Assembly (NCBI GenBank): GCA_027923505.1
Contig: BROI01000008.1
Coordinates: 434,001-498,000, forward strand
Length of the DNA stretch: 64,000 nucleotides
Origin: Mayamaea pseudoterrestris
Lineage: Eukaryota > Bacillariophyta > Bacillariophyceae > Sellaphorales > Sellaphoraceae
Reading direction: 5' to 3'
The notes under the pieces were generated by a model, which saw only the letters and a program-made list of their open reading frames with translations, ran no database searches and was not told the DNA's origin. Made by a program: the position numbers and the translations under genes. Below, piece after piece: positions 38,975 through 49,770 of this stretch. Each line of letters starts with the position of its first letter. The stretch's first letter is position 1.

Positions 38975-41284
38975 CTAGCTTGTTGTTACGCGCCCAAGTT
39001 CGCGTGTGTTGTAAGAGCCGCACTTGCACTTGAGCCCAACAAAATGATAAGGGGCCTGGCCAGTTTCGCAACAGTCCTGGCAGTAGATGCTACTGACCGT
39101 CGACAAATAGGCGGCGGGCATGGGTTGCATCCGAATTGCATTGTCGAGGAGGGAATACAGTTCTTTCATTTCTTCCATCGATCGATGGCACAGCGGGCAC
39201 GTGTGAGAGTGTCGTCTGTATTCCGTGTAGCAGCTCATATGCATCACATGTCCGCATTTTAATCCTCGCAGGGGTTCCGTCGACTGAAAAAGCTGCTCGT
39301 GACATATCGGGCAGTCGCCTTGGAGTTTCTGTGGGATGCAACGATGCTCTTCATCGCTAAGAGATACGCAGGCGTTGCAGCGCATGCAGTGACGGAAATC
39401 AATGCCCAACCCTTTTCCGAGTCGGCAGATGTTGCAGTACTGCAAGTAAAAAATGATGAGCAATCGAGTAATCATAGAGAGTGTGGCGGCAGAGCAACTT
39501 ACAGGGCAATGAAAAATTTCTCTCTGGCTGTCGTCGAACAAGTTACATATGCGACAAAAGTATCTCGCGAAAGGACGCCCTCGCGACTCGCAATCTGGGT
39601 TAATACAACGATCGTTGGATGGTTGCAGCGCACTGCAATGCATGCACATGATTTCTGTGACTGCGTAAACAATTGAGATAGCAGTGAGAGATCACTTCCC
39701 AAATATCGGGCTCTTTGTAAAGTTTACATGCCGATAATTACCTGCGTATCGATCGAGCGGTTCGTCTTGATCGCGCAGTGGAAGCTCGCGCTGTTGATCA
39801 CAGCACAACCGACACGTATACAGACGACCTGATGTTGGATGACGTAGCTTGCAGCCGCGCGCATAGTGAGGACAACCAAGCACCGTTGCCGCCGCTCCGT
39901 CGTGGTATGTCGGAGCGAGTTCGGCGGCTGAGAACAAAGGAACGCTGCCGTCAGCAGGTAGCTGCGCACTTGTTTCGAGACCATTCCAATCGACAAACGT
40001 GCCACCTTCCGTTTTCTTATAATAAATAGAGGGAGGCGTAAAACAACGACGAGTACGTGTCGTCACAGGAACTCCACTCAGGGCTGTCCCACCTTGTGCT
40101 ATGCTTTGCCTGGACAAAAAAGCCGGCGTCGTCGTTGGAGGAGAGCTATTAACGAGCGTCGCATCCGCTTCTTCAAGCCGCACCCTCGTCCGTTCACGAA
40201 AGACACTGTCTCGGAGACTTTGAATCGTCTGGTTTTTCTGCTCCGCCGACAAGTGTGGATTCGACGCCACCGCCCGAATGAGCTTTTCCATATCAGCCGG
40301 TGAAGTGACTAGTTGCGAATTTAGGCTGGATGCAGCAGCGACGCTTGACATCGTGTCTTCCCGTTGGAGCATGTAATTATTGTGGTTATTTTGATCGGCC
40401 TTGGGCCTCTTGTCAGTCTGCATAGAAACCGTGTACACAGCTGGGCGCTTCTTGTCATTGTCATCGGCAGTGCCTGCAATCGGAGGCGCAGCGTCCTCTC
40501 CTGCCTCAATGTCTCCGTCGTCGTAAAACTTGCCCTTCTCCACCTCCGCCTCTGCATCCATCCACCCACTCATCTGCAGCCACTGATCGAAAAAAGTATT
40601 TTCCATACTTTGTTTCATGTATTTGATCATTTCCTTTCGGTCGTCTACTGCAAGGTTCTGCACCGCCATGGTCATAATGTTGGCAATGGTATCAGCGCTT
40701 CTTCGACCCATAATAAGACCGACCAGCTCAACAATTTCGTTTTTAGAGAGGTACTTGACAACAAGCGGCAGGCACTGCGTTTCTTCCTTTTCAAGATGAT
40801 CCATCAGATGGGTCGCCAGCTGCTCGGTCCTCTGGCTGATATTCATAACAACGCTCAGTTTTTCCTGCTGGTCGCTGCCTTCTTTACGCAAAACTTCATT
40901 TAATTCGGACAAAAGTTGATCCACGGCACTAAACATGCGATCCTCATCCGCATGGTCGTCTTCGTACTCCTTCTGCTTGGGGCTCCCGTGCACTTGGTGC
41001 GTCTTTTCTCGAAGCTTGGGCCATATAAATTGATCTTCCGCTTGACTATGCGCTCGAAAGACACTCCAAATGACAGTGAATCTCCCCGCAACCTTCTTTT
41101 CCAAATCATTGTCTGTTTCTCCTTCCTTAACAATGGCTGCCAGCTTGTTCACGTCCGTATGCAGCGCGCGTAGAGCACCGCGAAGACAATCATGGAGGTG
41201 GATAATCTCCACGAGGGCACAGTCGCCAAAGAGCTCCTTCCGACGCTTCGTGATAATCATTTCTTCGTCTTGATCAGGTTTCAT
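38975..41284 (-). CDS. Hemerythrin-CHY-RING E3 ligase (BRUTUS/HRZ-like)
   Basis: Three exons, 39742-41284, 39503-39654 and 38975-39439, with introns of 87 and 63 bases; 719 residues from the ATG at 41284. An N-terminal hemerythrin (HHE) domain near 20-170 has the iron His/Glu pattern: IHLHD, RAHSQAED, DDHADED and THLMDHLEKEE. A disordered linker follows, with a helical block like that of plant BTS (SADMEKLIRAVASNPHLSAE-like, near 360). A CHY zinc finger starts near 475 with GCPHYARGCKLRHP and CRLCC; then CTCHY (YCNICRLGKGLGIDFRHC), a RING-H2 near 608-650 (CPIC, CGHVMHMSC, CPLC) and a C-terminal zinc ribbon (YCQDC, KCKCGSYNTR). Plant BTS/HRZ proteins are iron-binding ubiquitin ligases that repress iron-uptake regulators. 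Plant forms have two or three hemerythrin domains; here there is one. Confidence 0.92.
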
Positions 41285-42112
41285 TCCCTTTAGTGTGTTT
41301 CGCTGTATAAAGGGACAGGAAGGTTCGCAGCAAAGGTGTGTGTCGTGCACGCGATGAAACGAGGCGCGTTGTGCGGTCGCACAAGTGGCGCGCGTGTGTC
41401 CATGCGCTCACATTCGTACCGGTTTTCGGTGCGACAGTGCCTGTTCCAATCGTTGGAAGATGGCGGGATAAATATATTATTACTTCCGGCCTACTAAGTA
41501 GTGGGCATTACGTTTAGACAGACTAATAAAAACATAAACGATTGTCAGATCATTCTAGATGTTCTCTGGCTCGCCGTCTGAACTGCCCGATCATTTCTGT
41601 TTAAACATTAGTATTCATCCTTACCACTCCGAGGCGATGATTAAAGCTCATCAGCTGCAACATTGCTGCTGTGACTGTCACTTTGTGATCGTAAGCAAGC
41701 ACAATAAAAGAGGCATGCAGAAGGTGATAACTCGAGGCCGCGCCGAGCCATAAAACGTTCATCCACACCGACTAAAGCGAGTTGTTTTAGCTTTCTTTTT
41801 TCATTGTATTCGTCCGTATCTCCAATTAACAGCACTTCTAGTCACAAATTCTAACCATTCATTGTCTGCCGCATAAGAGTCAGCCTTGCAAGTGAACACG
41901 ATGCGATCGCCAAGCAGCGTGTAGTGACATTTGACACAGATGCTCTCAAAATGATGCTCATCAAACATGTGTCATGTGCATGTTACCCGCAACATGCTCC
42001 AAAGGCAAAGCGCCAAAAGATCACAATAGATGCGACGAGTGAGAATGGCACTCTCGTGCCATGATTGGTAATTGTCCAGGGGATAATCATTAGCAATCAA
42101 ATTGCTGCTCCA
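41285..42112. other. Intergenic, 828 bases, no gene recognised
   Basis: Between two minus-strand genes. It holds the promoter of the BRUTUS-like gene in its left part. Small frames (41559-41753 plus, 41641-41835 minus) have neither codon bias nor family features. Confidence 0.4.
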
Positions 42113-43276
42113 TCAACAACATATTGCAACCATTGCTTCGGCTGCTCGGTCGACATCCTCGTCAGATACATCCATGTGCGTGACCGCCCGAAACATGTCT
42201 CCACTCCGACTGTAGCCGCCAGTAAGCTTAATGCCAGACTCTTTAGCAAGAAGCTGTGCAAAGCTGTCTTTCGTAACGGCCGAATGCTCCGGAAGAGCAA
42301 AGAAAACCATATTGGTCTCGACGTGCCGAGCCAGACGAAAGCCATGACATTGTAGTTCTTTCGCCAATCGTTTGGCTCGAATGTGATCGTCTCGAAGGCG
42401 AGAAACATTGTTTTTTAGCGCAAACAAGCCCATGGCGGCAATCACGCCAGATTGACGCATGCCACCCCCGCATCGCTTGCGAGCTCGTCGTGCCAGCCGA
42501 ATAAACTCACCATTTCCCACCAAAACGCTTCCCAGCGGACAACCCAAGCCCTTGGAAAGGCAAATGGAGACGCTATTGGCACCATGGCCCAATGATTTCG
42601 CCGGCACCTTCAACGCTTCAGCGGCGTTGAAAATTCTCGCACCATCCAAATGCAAGTTAATGTCCATTCGCTTGCACAGTTCTCCCATCTGAGCCATATA
42701 GTCATGAGACAAGGGTACACCTCCCATCATATTGTGTGTGTTCTCAAGACAAAGTAAACGAGTGTGCGCGTAATGGTCATCGTCATCCTTTCGACAGGCA
42801 CTAATAATTTCCGATGCATCCAACTGGGCCGTTATTGCGTCTTCCTGTAACTGTCTAGAGCTGACTGCTCCCATGGACGCGTAGTTTCCTCCTTCGTACA
42901 AACATATATGCGAGTTGGCGCCCATGATGATTTCAGCTCCTCGAGTATGGCAGTGAGCCATGATTGCAACAAGATTCGCCATAGTTCCGGTTGGTACAAA
43001 GAGACCAGCTTCCTTGTCAAATAGCTCAGTTGCAGCGTACGACTCCAGCTCACGTACAGTAGGATCCTCTCCCATGACGTCGTCTCCAGTCGTGGCATTA
43101 AGAGCGGCTTCAAGCATGAGTCTCGAGGGAGCCGTGACAGTGTCGCTGCGAAGATCAATGACTCGATCATCGTGCACGAGTGCGGCGTAAAATCTTAATT
43201 GAATGTTCTTGCAATCGACTATTGGACGGCCTCTTATTGAGCATGCCTTTGCAATGAATCTGCCAACCGGTAGCAT
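42113..43276 (-). CDS. L-threonine aldolase
   Basis: 387 residues from the ATG at 43276, single exon. PLP-dependent, fold type I: VIDLRSDTVTAPSRLMLEA at the start of the domain, TGDDVMGEDPTVRELE, AGLFVPTGTMANLVAIM, an aromatic/His block around SHICLYEGGN, INLHLDGARIFNAA (Asp that binds the PLP ring) and VSICLSKGLGCPLGSVL (Schiff-base Lys). It cleaves L-threonine or L-allo-threonine to glycine and acetaldehyde. The first 35 residues (MLPVGRFIAKACSIRGRP) are basic and amphipathic, so mitochondrial import is possible. Divergent from the L2HGDH gene with about 200 bases between the ATGs. Confidence 0.93.
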   Translation of the reverse strand: MLPVGRFIAKACSIRGRPIVDCKNIQLRFYAALVHDDRVIDLRSDTVTAPSRLMLEAALNATTGDDVMGEDPTVRELESYAATELFDKEAGLFVPTGTMANLVAIMAHCHTRGAEIIMGANSHICLYEGGNYASMGAVSSRQLQEDAITAQLDASEIISACRKDDDDHYAHTRLLCLENTHNMMGGVPLSHDYMAQMGELCKRMDINLHLDGARIFNAAEALKVPAKSLGHGANSVSICLSKGLGCPLGSVLVGNGEFIRLARRARKRCGGGMRQSGVIAAMGLFALKNNVSRLRDDHIRAKRLAKELQCHGFRLARHVETNMVFFALPEHSAVTKDSFAQLLAKESGIKLTGGYSRSGDMFRAVTHMDVSDEDVDRAAEAMVAICC

Positions 43277-43479
43277 TGTGCCAGAATCCAGGATCGAAAA
43301 CAATTCCCATGGTCACGAATGAAACGAACCGACGAGAGAGTGATCGGGCTGACGCAGTGCCGGTAAGACGAATATCTTCTTTACAGTGACGGTGAGACAT
43401 TTCAGACTTCGCCAGACCATCAAGTTTTTACTCCGCGACACTTTACCCTTTATTCTATTACATCGTCTCGCCACTCTAC

Positions 43480-44673
43480 ATGGCTGCTAACAAGGTGGAC
43501 TGTCTTGTCATTGGATCTGGTGTTATTGGTTTGGCATGCGCTAGAAGTTTGGCGAGACGTGGCCGAGAAGTCCTCATTATCGACAAGGCGGCGACCATTG
43601 GTGCCGAAACGTCCTCGCGAAACTCTCAAGTCATTCATAGTGGAATCTACTATCCTAAAAATTCATTCAAGGCTCGATTTTGTGTTCAAGGACGAAAACG
43701 GCTTTATGATTACTGTCACGAGTGGAACATACCAGTAAACCAATGCGGCAAACTCATTGTCGCAACCTCGGAAGAACAATTCCACTCGACAATACAACCG
43801 CTACATAAACAAGCCCAACAAAATGGAGTCGAAGATACAAGAATCTTGTTCAGTGACGAGGTAAAAGAGATGGAGCCTCTTGTATCATCCTTTGGCGCGC
43901 TGTACTCGCCATCGACTGGCGTTGTGAACGCACATGCTTTCATGACGAGCATGTTAACAGACGCCGAATCAAACGGGGCAATGCTTGCATTGCGTTCCAC
44001 AGTCCTTGACGCTCGCAGGGAGCAAAATAAATGTTTATCGCTGTATGCGGAAGGTACATGGATTACTGCCAGGCACGTTGTCAACGCCAGTGGCCTCTGG
44101 TCTGATCGCATTGCCAGATTGATTCATCAACGCCTTGCGACTTGCAGTACGATCGACAATACCAAGTCGCAATGGCAGCCTCCGCGACAATACCTTTGCA
44201 AAGGAACATACTTTCGACTACAAGATGACAATCCACCGCCATTTCGTCACTTGATTTACCCAGTTCCTGACCAGCGAGGAGGCCTAGGAATCCACGCGAC
44301 CATTGACATGGCGGGGCAGGTCAAGTTTGGCCCCGATGTCGAGTGGCTCGATGCAAACGATGACCCCGATGCCATTGACTACAATCCGGATCCCAGTCGA
44401 GCCGACGCCTTTTATGAAGCCATTCGATCGTACTTTCCAATTTTGAGCGACAACTCATTGCAGATTGACTATACAGGTGTCCGGCCGAAGTTAACGTATC
44501 CGTCGATAGAATGTGGCGCAAACGCCCTGCTGTTTCGTGATTTTCACTTTGCGACGGAGAAACATCATGGTTTGCTTGGTCTTATGCACTTGTTCGGTAT
44601 GGAAAGCCCTGGTCTGACAAGCTCCATGGCTATTGCCGAGTATGTGTGTGATGAACTGTTGAAAAATGGTTGA
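43480..44673 (+). CDS. L2HGDH: L-2-hydroxyglutarate dehydrogenase
   Basis: 397 residues, single exon. FAD-dependent oxidoreductase of the DAO family: dinucleotide motif CLVIGSGVIGLACARSLARR (G-x-G-x2-G) at residues 8-27 with the acidic VLIIDK end, SSRNSQVIHSGIYYPKNS with the His of the substrate region near 54, HVVNASGLWSDRIARL, and the C-terminal block with YTGVRPKL and GLLGLMHLFGMESPGLTSS. The enzyme oxidises the side product L-2-hydroxyglutarate to 2-oxoglutarate, feeding electrons to a quinone in mitochondria. No presequence is evident before the FAD motif, so the location is not clear; an upstream exon was not found. Confidence 0.92.
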   Translation: MAANKVDCLVIGSGVIGLACARSLARRGREVLIIDKAATIGAETSSRNSQVIHSGIYYPKNSFKARFCVQGRKRLYDYCHEWNIPVNQCGKLIVATSEEQFHSTIQPLHKQAQQNGVEDTRILFSDEVKEMEPLVSSFGALYSPSTGVVNAHAFMTSMLTDAESNGAMLALRSTVLDARREQNKCLSLYAEGTWITARHVVNASGLWSDRIARLIHQRLATCSTIDNTKSQWQPPRQYLCKGTYFRLQDDNPPPFRHLIYPVPDQRGGLGIHATIDMAGQVKFGPDVEWLDANDDPDAIDYNPDPSRADAFYEAIRSYFPILSDNSLQIDYTGVRPKLTYPSIECGANALLFRDFHFATEKHHGLLGLMHLFGMESPGLTSSMAIAEYVCDELLKNG

Positions 44674-44730
44674 CGATAGCCAAGTAGCCAAAAATTATTG
44701 CACATTATAGCACTACAACTATACGTATAC

Positions 44731-45510
44731 TCATTTTCGTCTTTCTATACTATGACTCGCTCGTTTCACCATTCCGTCGATTGCCTGGATCATTAAATCT
44801 GTATTCGATCCAACGGGATCTGTCGTAAGAATGGGGATTGTTACATTTAAGCTCTCGATCGCCTCCTTGACAAGCTGCGGAATGTCTTCCTGCACATGCC
44901 GACCAGGACTCAAAAAATATGGGTGACAAACGATTTCATCAACGCCCGATTCAAGTAGACATTCAATTCCGTCCCTGATAGATGGGGCTGCAATCTCCAT
45001 GTGCGCAGCCGTAACAATCGTTTTGGAGGCATCGGCAACAGATTGTTGATACAGTCGCGCCAACTCCAAGAGGCGCTGATTTGCGTCAGGCCGACGCGAG
45101 CCATGATCGATCAGTAAAACACCTGTTCGTCTACTTTGGATTGAAAGCTTGTCGCCGACAACTTTATCCGGCGTTCCGTGTGTGTATTCATGAGGCGAAA
45201 TCGTTGGGTCAAAGAACTCTGCGTCGTCCGTGGCAACTGACTCGTGGAGTGTTGGTGGCGGCACATTTAATCGATCCATTTGCAACGGCCTTCGCTCTCG
45301 TGTAATTGAGATTTCTCGCGGTCTCTCGTCCGGATTAATCCCATTTGGATATGCGTGTGGGCTCAAAAGAGGATCAAAGTAGTCGAACAAGTCTTGATCC
45401 TCGTCATCGGACGATTGCGCAACTGATGAAAATCGACAAATCGCCCTTCTTGGCGTAAATAATGTTAAACTATAGCAAAAAACCACTTTTGAAAGCATAA
45501 TATACAACAT
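44731..45510 (-). CDS. SIRB: Sirohydrochlorin ferrochelatase (CbiX/SirB type)
   Basis: 259 residues from the ATG at 45510 (another at 45498). The C-terminal half is a short CbiX-type chelatase: VLLIDHGSRRPDANQRLLEL with the metal-binding His, AAHMEIAAPSIRDGIECLL, and EIVCHPYFLSPGRHVQEDI with a second His pair. Single-domain SirB inserts iron into sirohydrochlorin to make siroheme, the cofactor of nitrite and sulfite reductases. The N-terminus has a hydrophobic signal-like part (IMLSKVVFCYSLTLFTPRRA) with a Phe after it, consistent with diatom plastid import. An acidic linker of about 80 residues with two repeated HAYPNGINPDE and HEYTHGTPDK blocks lies between. The gene is convergent with L2HGDH. 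Confidence 0.9.
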   Translation of the reverse strand: MLYIMLSKVVFCYSLTLFTPRRAICRFSSVAQSSDDEDQDLFDYFDPLLSPHAYPNGINPDERPREISITRERRPLQMDRLNVPPPTLHESVATDDAEFFDPTISPHEYTHGTPDKVVGDKLSIQSRRTGVLLIDHGSRRPDANQRLLELARLYQQSVADASKTIVTAAHMEIAAPSIRDGIECLLESGVDEIVCHPYFLSPGRHVQEDIPQLVKEAIESLNVTIPILTTDPVGSNTDLMIQAIDGMVKRASHSIERRK

Positions 45511-45869
45511 CTTTATTGTCTTGTCCAAGCGCTTTTCAAATAATCTTTTGCGCTCAGCGACGGCCTCGATCTTTGAACTGCCATGGCGGTGATGAAGCGT
45601 CGCATCTTCCGAAAACGTGACGCGGCGGCGCGGTCGTCCGTTTTTCCTCCGCTAGCTATTCCACCGGTGACTACTTCGTTCCTCGTGGTACAGTACAAGT
45701 GCCTCCTAGTTATCGCTATACTCTACCGTAATAGTTTTTATTTTCAGATATCATATTATAGGAATGTTCAGTCTTACTGAATTTGATTACCATTTACCAT
45801 CCATATTACTCACACTAACACCGTTCTGTCCAGCCACTTGGGTGCCATGAGCCATCCTATGTGAAACTC
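45511..45869. other. Intergenic, 359 bases
   Basis: Upstream of the chelatase gene and downstream of the small membrane protein gene. A 65-codon frame on the plus strand (45583-45780) has an ATG but no family features. Confidence 0.4.
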
Positions 45870-46491
45870 TCAGAGCACAAGCCCCATGAAGGCTCCACCC
45901 GCCAGGCCAAGCGCCGCATTTCGCTGTCGTTGCACAAACGTCTGAATGGTGCCCGGATTCAACCGACGGTGGACTTGCTGTCTGTAATTCGATGCTTGCT
46001 GGAAGAATGTCTCCTTGACATTATTCATTATCGTACTATGCTCTTCCGAAAGTTTGATATGCTCCAATGCACCACTGTAATGAAGAATTTCCGCACTAAG
46101 AGTTCAGCAAAAGGGAGATGATAAATGAGGGTATAACTTCCACGATAACAGTATAACGAGACATGCTTATCATATTGCTCGCAATGGCAGTGTCCGCAAA
46201 AACTTACGCAACGTATGCCGCCACCCCAATCTTGGCTGCCTTGTAGGCTGAGTTAGCGACTATCCGTGTCACTACAAAGCCCGTCAGTCCTGAAGCAATC
46301 AACTGGTTTCGTGGAGAGAGCTGATGAAACGTGTTTCCGATTTTAGTTGCCACCGTCTTGACAAAGCCGACGCCGTCTTCCATAGACTCTTCCATATCAC
46401 GAATGACATTTGACGCTACCAAAGACGGCCGTGAACAATAAACCAAGTATAGGATCAGGAAGCGAGCAATGTTTCTGGATGAAAGCACCAT
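45870..46491 (-). CDS. Small predicted membrane protein
   Basis: Two exons, 46208-46491 and 45870-46095, with a 111-base intron (GTAAGT...AACTCTTAG); phase 2; 169 residues. The N-terminus is a hydrophobic segment (IARFLILYLVYCSRPSLVA) that looks like a signal peptide. Two Gly/Ala-rich helices follow (LIASGLTGFVVTRIVANSAY; AAKIGVAAYVAAEIL), and the C-terminus ends in a Gly/Ala helix (NAALGLAGGAFMGLVL). The middle pair of helices with a Gly-x-x-Gly pattern resembles FUN14-type mitochondrial or plastid membrane proteins, but weakly. Function unknown. The ATG at 46491 lies within the 5' part of the divergent frame that could begin at 46469. Confidence 0.65.
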
Positions 46492-46618
46492 ATTGAAAGT
46501 TTTGTGCGAGCGAAGTCGAGCGGGAATTCACGAGAACCGGTCCGACATCCACGCGTCAAAGATTTGCCTCGACTCTCTTCCATCAATCGCATGCTCAAAA
46601 CCATCACCATCGAACACC

Positions 46619-48094
46619 ATGACGGAAGGCGCCTGGCTTCGAGACTTGACCATTCACGACCTGTTACGCCTTGGTTCTTACCTTTCAGAGCAATCGTTGA
46701 GAAATGTGAGCGCTACAACCATCGGCATTGTTCATTTTTCGGCCTCGTGGTGTCCTTGCTTCAGACAAGCATCAGACAGCGACGAGATTTTGCAACAGAA
46801 CCTGCTCAGTACAACGCCAAGAGGTCTTCAAGACGCGTATTGTTTTGCGGCAAGTGTTATTTTGAATGGAACGGAAGATCTACGTCTGTATATAGGCGAT
46901 GACGGTAGAGATACTCCATTCCCTGTGCCTCCAAGTTCACTTCCTGCTATTGCAGTCATTTCGCTACCAGCTGGCGAACTTGTTCCAACAATCGCTTATG
47001 TTAACTTGGCCTCGGAACATATCTATGACGGCCTCATGAGCAACAATAGAGAGTCATTTAAGTTTCTCGCTCGAGAACTTAAGTCTCTTGTCCGTGACCT
47101 TGAGTCGAGTTTCAACATCGCAGTCTCGCCTTCGTCCTGTTCCTCAGCGATTCGCCTCTTCATTGCTGGCGACCGCTCCTCAGTCGGCAAGTCGAGCGTG
47201 TGTTTGGGCATTATAGGAGTTCTCTTACGCCAAGGTTTGACGGCTGACGATTTGGCCTATATCAAGCCTGCAACGCAGTCGGAGAGTACGCAGCTCATTC
47301 AAGTGTATTGCGAGTCAGTAGGAGTTGACTGCGTCCCCATTGGACCTTTGGTCTATTATCGTGGCTTTACGCGAGCCTACTTGGCAGGAGAAACACCCAC
47401 AAGTGAGGAACTTTTGGCTGATTGTGCGAACGCCGTCGATCGAATCGCCCGAGACAAAAAGATAGTCTTGGTGGACGGAGTTGGATTTCCAGCTGTTGGG
47501 TCGATTTGTGGAACAGACAATGCTGCAGTATTAAAAGCCTGCAGCTATCCATCTGAAAATGACGGTGATCATGAACGACGTCCGATGGGAGTCATTCTTG
47601 TTGGTGGCAGTGGTGTCGGTGCCGCAGTGGATGCATTTAATTTAAACGCCACATATTTCAAGAGTAAGGGCGTGCCAGTCCTTGGTGCCATTTTCAACAA
47701 GCTATCCTTGACAGGTTTCTACTCCCTGGAGAGCTGCAAAGAGCAAGTTACAAGATATTTTGATATGCAGCAGCAAAACAATGAACATAACTATATTCCG
47801 TTCGGTTTTGTGCCAGTTGTACCCGAGATAGCAGAGATAGCAAATTATGATCATGGGATTGCGAATGCCCATGATTTTGTACGTATTTTCAACGAGCAAG
47901 TCGACGTTGCGGCCATTGTCGCGAGTGCAACCGACGTTGATGGTAAGGGTAGAGCGCTTGTGCCCATGGTTCGAGCAAAAAAGGATGGGTTTAACTCTGA
48001 TGAAGCTCTTGCTCGTACGAGTAAGTCTAAGCTTCGTTCAAGACTACAGATTGAGTCAGAGGCTGTCATGTCTGGTGCGCAAACGTCAGCGTGA
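46619..48094 (+). CDS. BioD/CobQ-like P-loop protein of unknown role
   Basis: 491 residues from the ATG at 46619. An in-frame ATG at 46469 would add 50 residues but overlaps the coding exon of the divergent gene, so the internal start is preferred. The N-terminal 165 residues form a separate domain with a Cys pair in FSASWCPCFRQA that recalls a thioredoxin-like edge, without further support. The C-terminal part is a dethiobiotin-synthetase-like ATPase: IAGDRSSVGKSSVCLGIIG (G-x4-G-K-S P-loop near 185), AYIKPATQSE, KKIVLVDGVGFPAVGS (Walker-B-like) and VILVGGSGVGAAVDAFN. The tail is basic. It is unlike bacterial BioD in length and in the fused N-domain, so biotin synthesis is not claimed. Confidence 0.72.
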   Translation: MTEGAWLRDLTIHDLLRLGSYLSEQSLRNVSATTIGIVHFSASWCPCFRQASDSDEILQQNLLSTTPRGLQDAYCFAASVILNGTEDLRLYIGDDGRDTPFPVPPSSLPAIAVISLPAGELVPTIAYVNLASEHIYDGLMSNNRESFKFLARELKSLVRDLESSFNIAVSPSSCSSAIRLFIAGDRSSVGKSSVCLGIIGVLLRQGLTADDLAYIKPATQSESTQLIQVYCESVGVDCVPIGPLVYYRGFTRAYLAGETPTSEELLADCANAVDRIARDKKIVLVDGVGFPAVGSICGTDNAAVLKACSYPSENDGDHERRPMGVILVGGSGVGAAVDAFNLNATYFKSKGVPVLGAIFNKLSLTGFYSLESCKEQVTRYFDMQQQNNEHNYIPFGFVPVVPEIAEIANYDHGIANAHDFVRIFNEQVDVAAIVASATDVDGKGRALVPMVRAKKDGFNSDEALARTSKSKLRSRLQIESEAVMSGAQTSA

Positions 48095-48328
48095 GGTTAG
48101 GCCTCTTTCTGCAGTTTGCATCGTTTACGTGTCGGGTGGTGGTTTTGGAAACATTTTAACAAATGAATGACGCTGCTGCAATGCTTCCGCCGTTGTAACA
48201 GCTGACGCACTCCTACGTTACCCCAATGGGCACTCTAAATTGCAGAAAGAGGCAAATAAAATGATATATTACCTGTTTAATATGTACATGTGGAAGCTTA
48301 AGCCTTTGCGGCGGGTATTGCACATTTT

Positions 48329-49521
48329 TCACTTCGTCAGCCAACCTCCATGTAAATATTGAAAATGCTCTGGTGCAGCAACTCGCTCATGAATATTCGC
48401 CAGACATTCAAAGTCTGATTCGTTTTGTCCAATGGCACTATTGAACAGTGCTTCATTGACTTGATGTGTCTGTCCTCTAAAAACATAGCCATTTGCTTGA
48501 TCAATCTTGGCCAGAACGCGTCCAACGGACTCGGCACTGTTTATGTCCAAAGGCACAAACGACAAGAGTCCAAAGTCTTGCACGACTTCGGCCATTGACT
48601 CATGAAGTTTGCGGAATTTTTGTTGAAGTCTTGATTGCCGTCGCCGCTGTCGTGCCTTTTGGTATTCATCATCGTCCGCCAATGCGTCCCACAGATCCTG
48701 GTTGCTATCGATTGCAAGGTTTGAAGTGTCGAGGAATGGCAGCAAGCGATCAAGATTAAGACATTCGGTAAAAAACTGAACTTGCATGGGTAGAAACATG
48801 TTGCTGGCATTGTCGTGTCCTTCTTCGAGGCTTGATGTGACTAGATCGGCTTTCGATAAGACACTGACAGCTGGTAATTCGAGACGTAAGAGCATAGTTG
48901 TTCCTAGCAAGGCAGCAGATATAAATTTAGAAGCATCTGTACAGTACTGGAAATCAATCAGCTGAACCATTGTCATTCGTAGCTGTAATAGAGATTCAAG
49001 GCGGTGCAAAATGTTGCGCGCACAGGAACTGTGTGTATAGAGCTCAACCTGCCCAGGAAAATCTAACAGCAAATACGAATCAGCTTGTATCCGCTGCTCG
49101 ATAGCTTGAGCAATCTCTTCCAAATGAGCTTCTATGTATTCCATACAATAAATAAGACCTCCATTAGGTCCCAACTGCGTTTCCTCGCAGACGGCTTGCA
49201 ACGTGACAGCTTCGCGGCAAACGTCGTAGGCGGCTTCCAAAGGAAGCGATTCGTTGGCTGGATCAAGGTTAATGACCTTTGCCTTACGACCCAACAATCG
49301 TAAATACTGTTGCATTCCATCGCAAAAGGTTGTCTTGCCCTGCACATGGATGGAGCATTGAGTCAGTATTTTCCGAGATGAGGTGGAGAGGCGAACCAAA
49401 TTTCGGTATCAGATGCATGAGTGACTGGCTCCATTTCATGATATTTCTTTCCATCGGAACAACTTACACTTCCTGGCGGACCGACCACAGCAATCCCGAA
49501 CCTAGGTGATTGTTGAACCAT
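48329..49521 (-). CDS. GPN2: GPN-loop GTPase 2
   Basis: Two exons, 49468-49521 and 48329-49339, with a 128-base intron (GTAAGT...ATGTGCAG). The short first exon gives 18 residues ending GIAVVGPPGS, and exon 2 begins GKTTFCDG, so the P-loop is built only after splicing. The product has 354 residues. Further motifs: VINLDPANE, GPNGGLIYCMEY (the GPN loop), LLLDFPGQVELYTH (G3), LSKADLV (G4) and IDFQYCTDASKFISA. The blocks DQANGYVFRGQ and LLSFVPLDINSAES fit GPN2 rather than GPN1 or GPN3. GPN GTPases act in cytosolic assembly and nuclear import of RNA polymerase II. Divergent from the protease gene. Confidence 0.92.
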
Positions 49522-49770
49522 AGCAATTGTACTCGAGCATACACCCACACCATGGAGGCAATTGATGCATCTCCGCAGTGCCGTCGAGATTCTGCTTCAA
49601 AATCGCACCGTTACTCGTCAATCGCTGAGCGACATCTGCTGATTCTGCTGATCCATCATCATCTTGCATGCACCTCGCACCTCCCATTTCGTATGATGTG
49701 TACTACGTAAACTACTTGTGTATACACTAGAAATCACTGAAAACCCTGCAGTCATTACCTTTTGAAGACT

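Noticed and set aside
45583-45780. A 65-codon plus-strand frame with an ATG upstream of the chelatase gene
   Set aside because: Basic N-terminus then random-looking sequence; it could be leader DNA of the chelatase promoter.
46469-46618. Upstream in-frame ATG of the BioD-like gene
   Set aside because: It would place the coding start inside the first exon of the divergent gene, and the added 50 residues show no structure.
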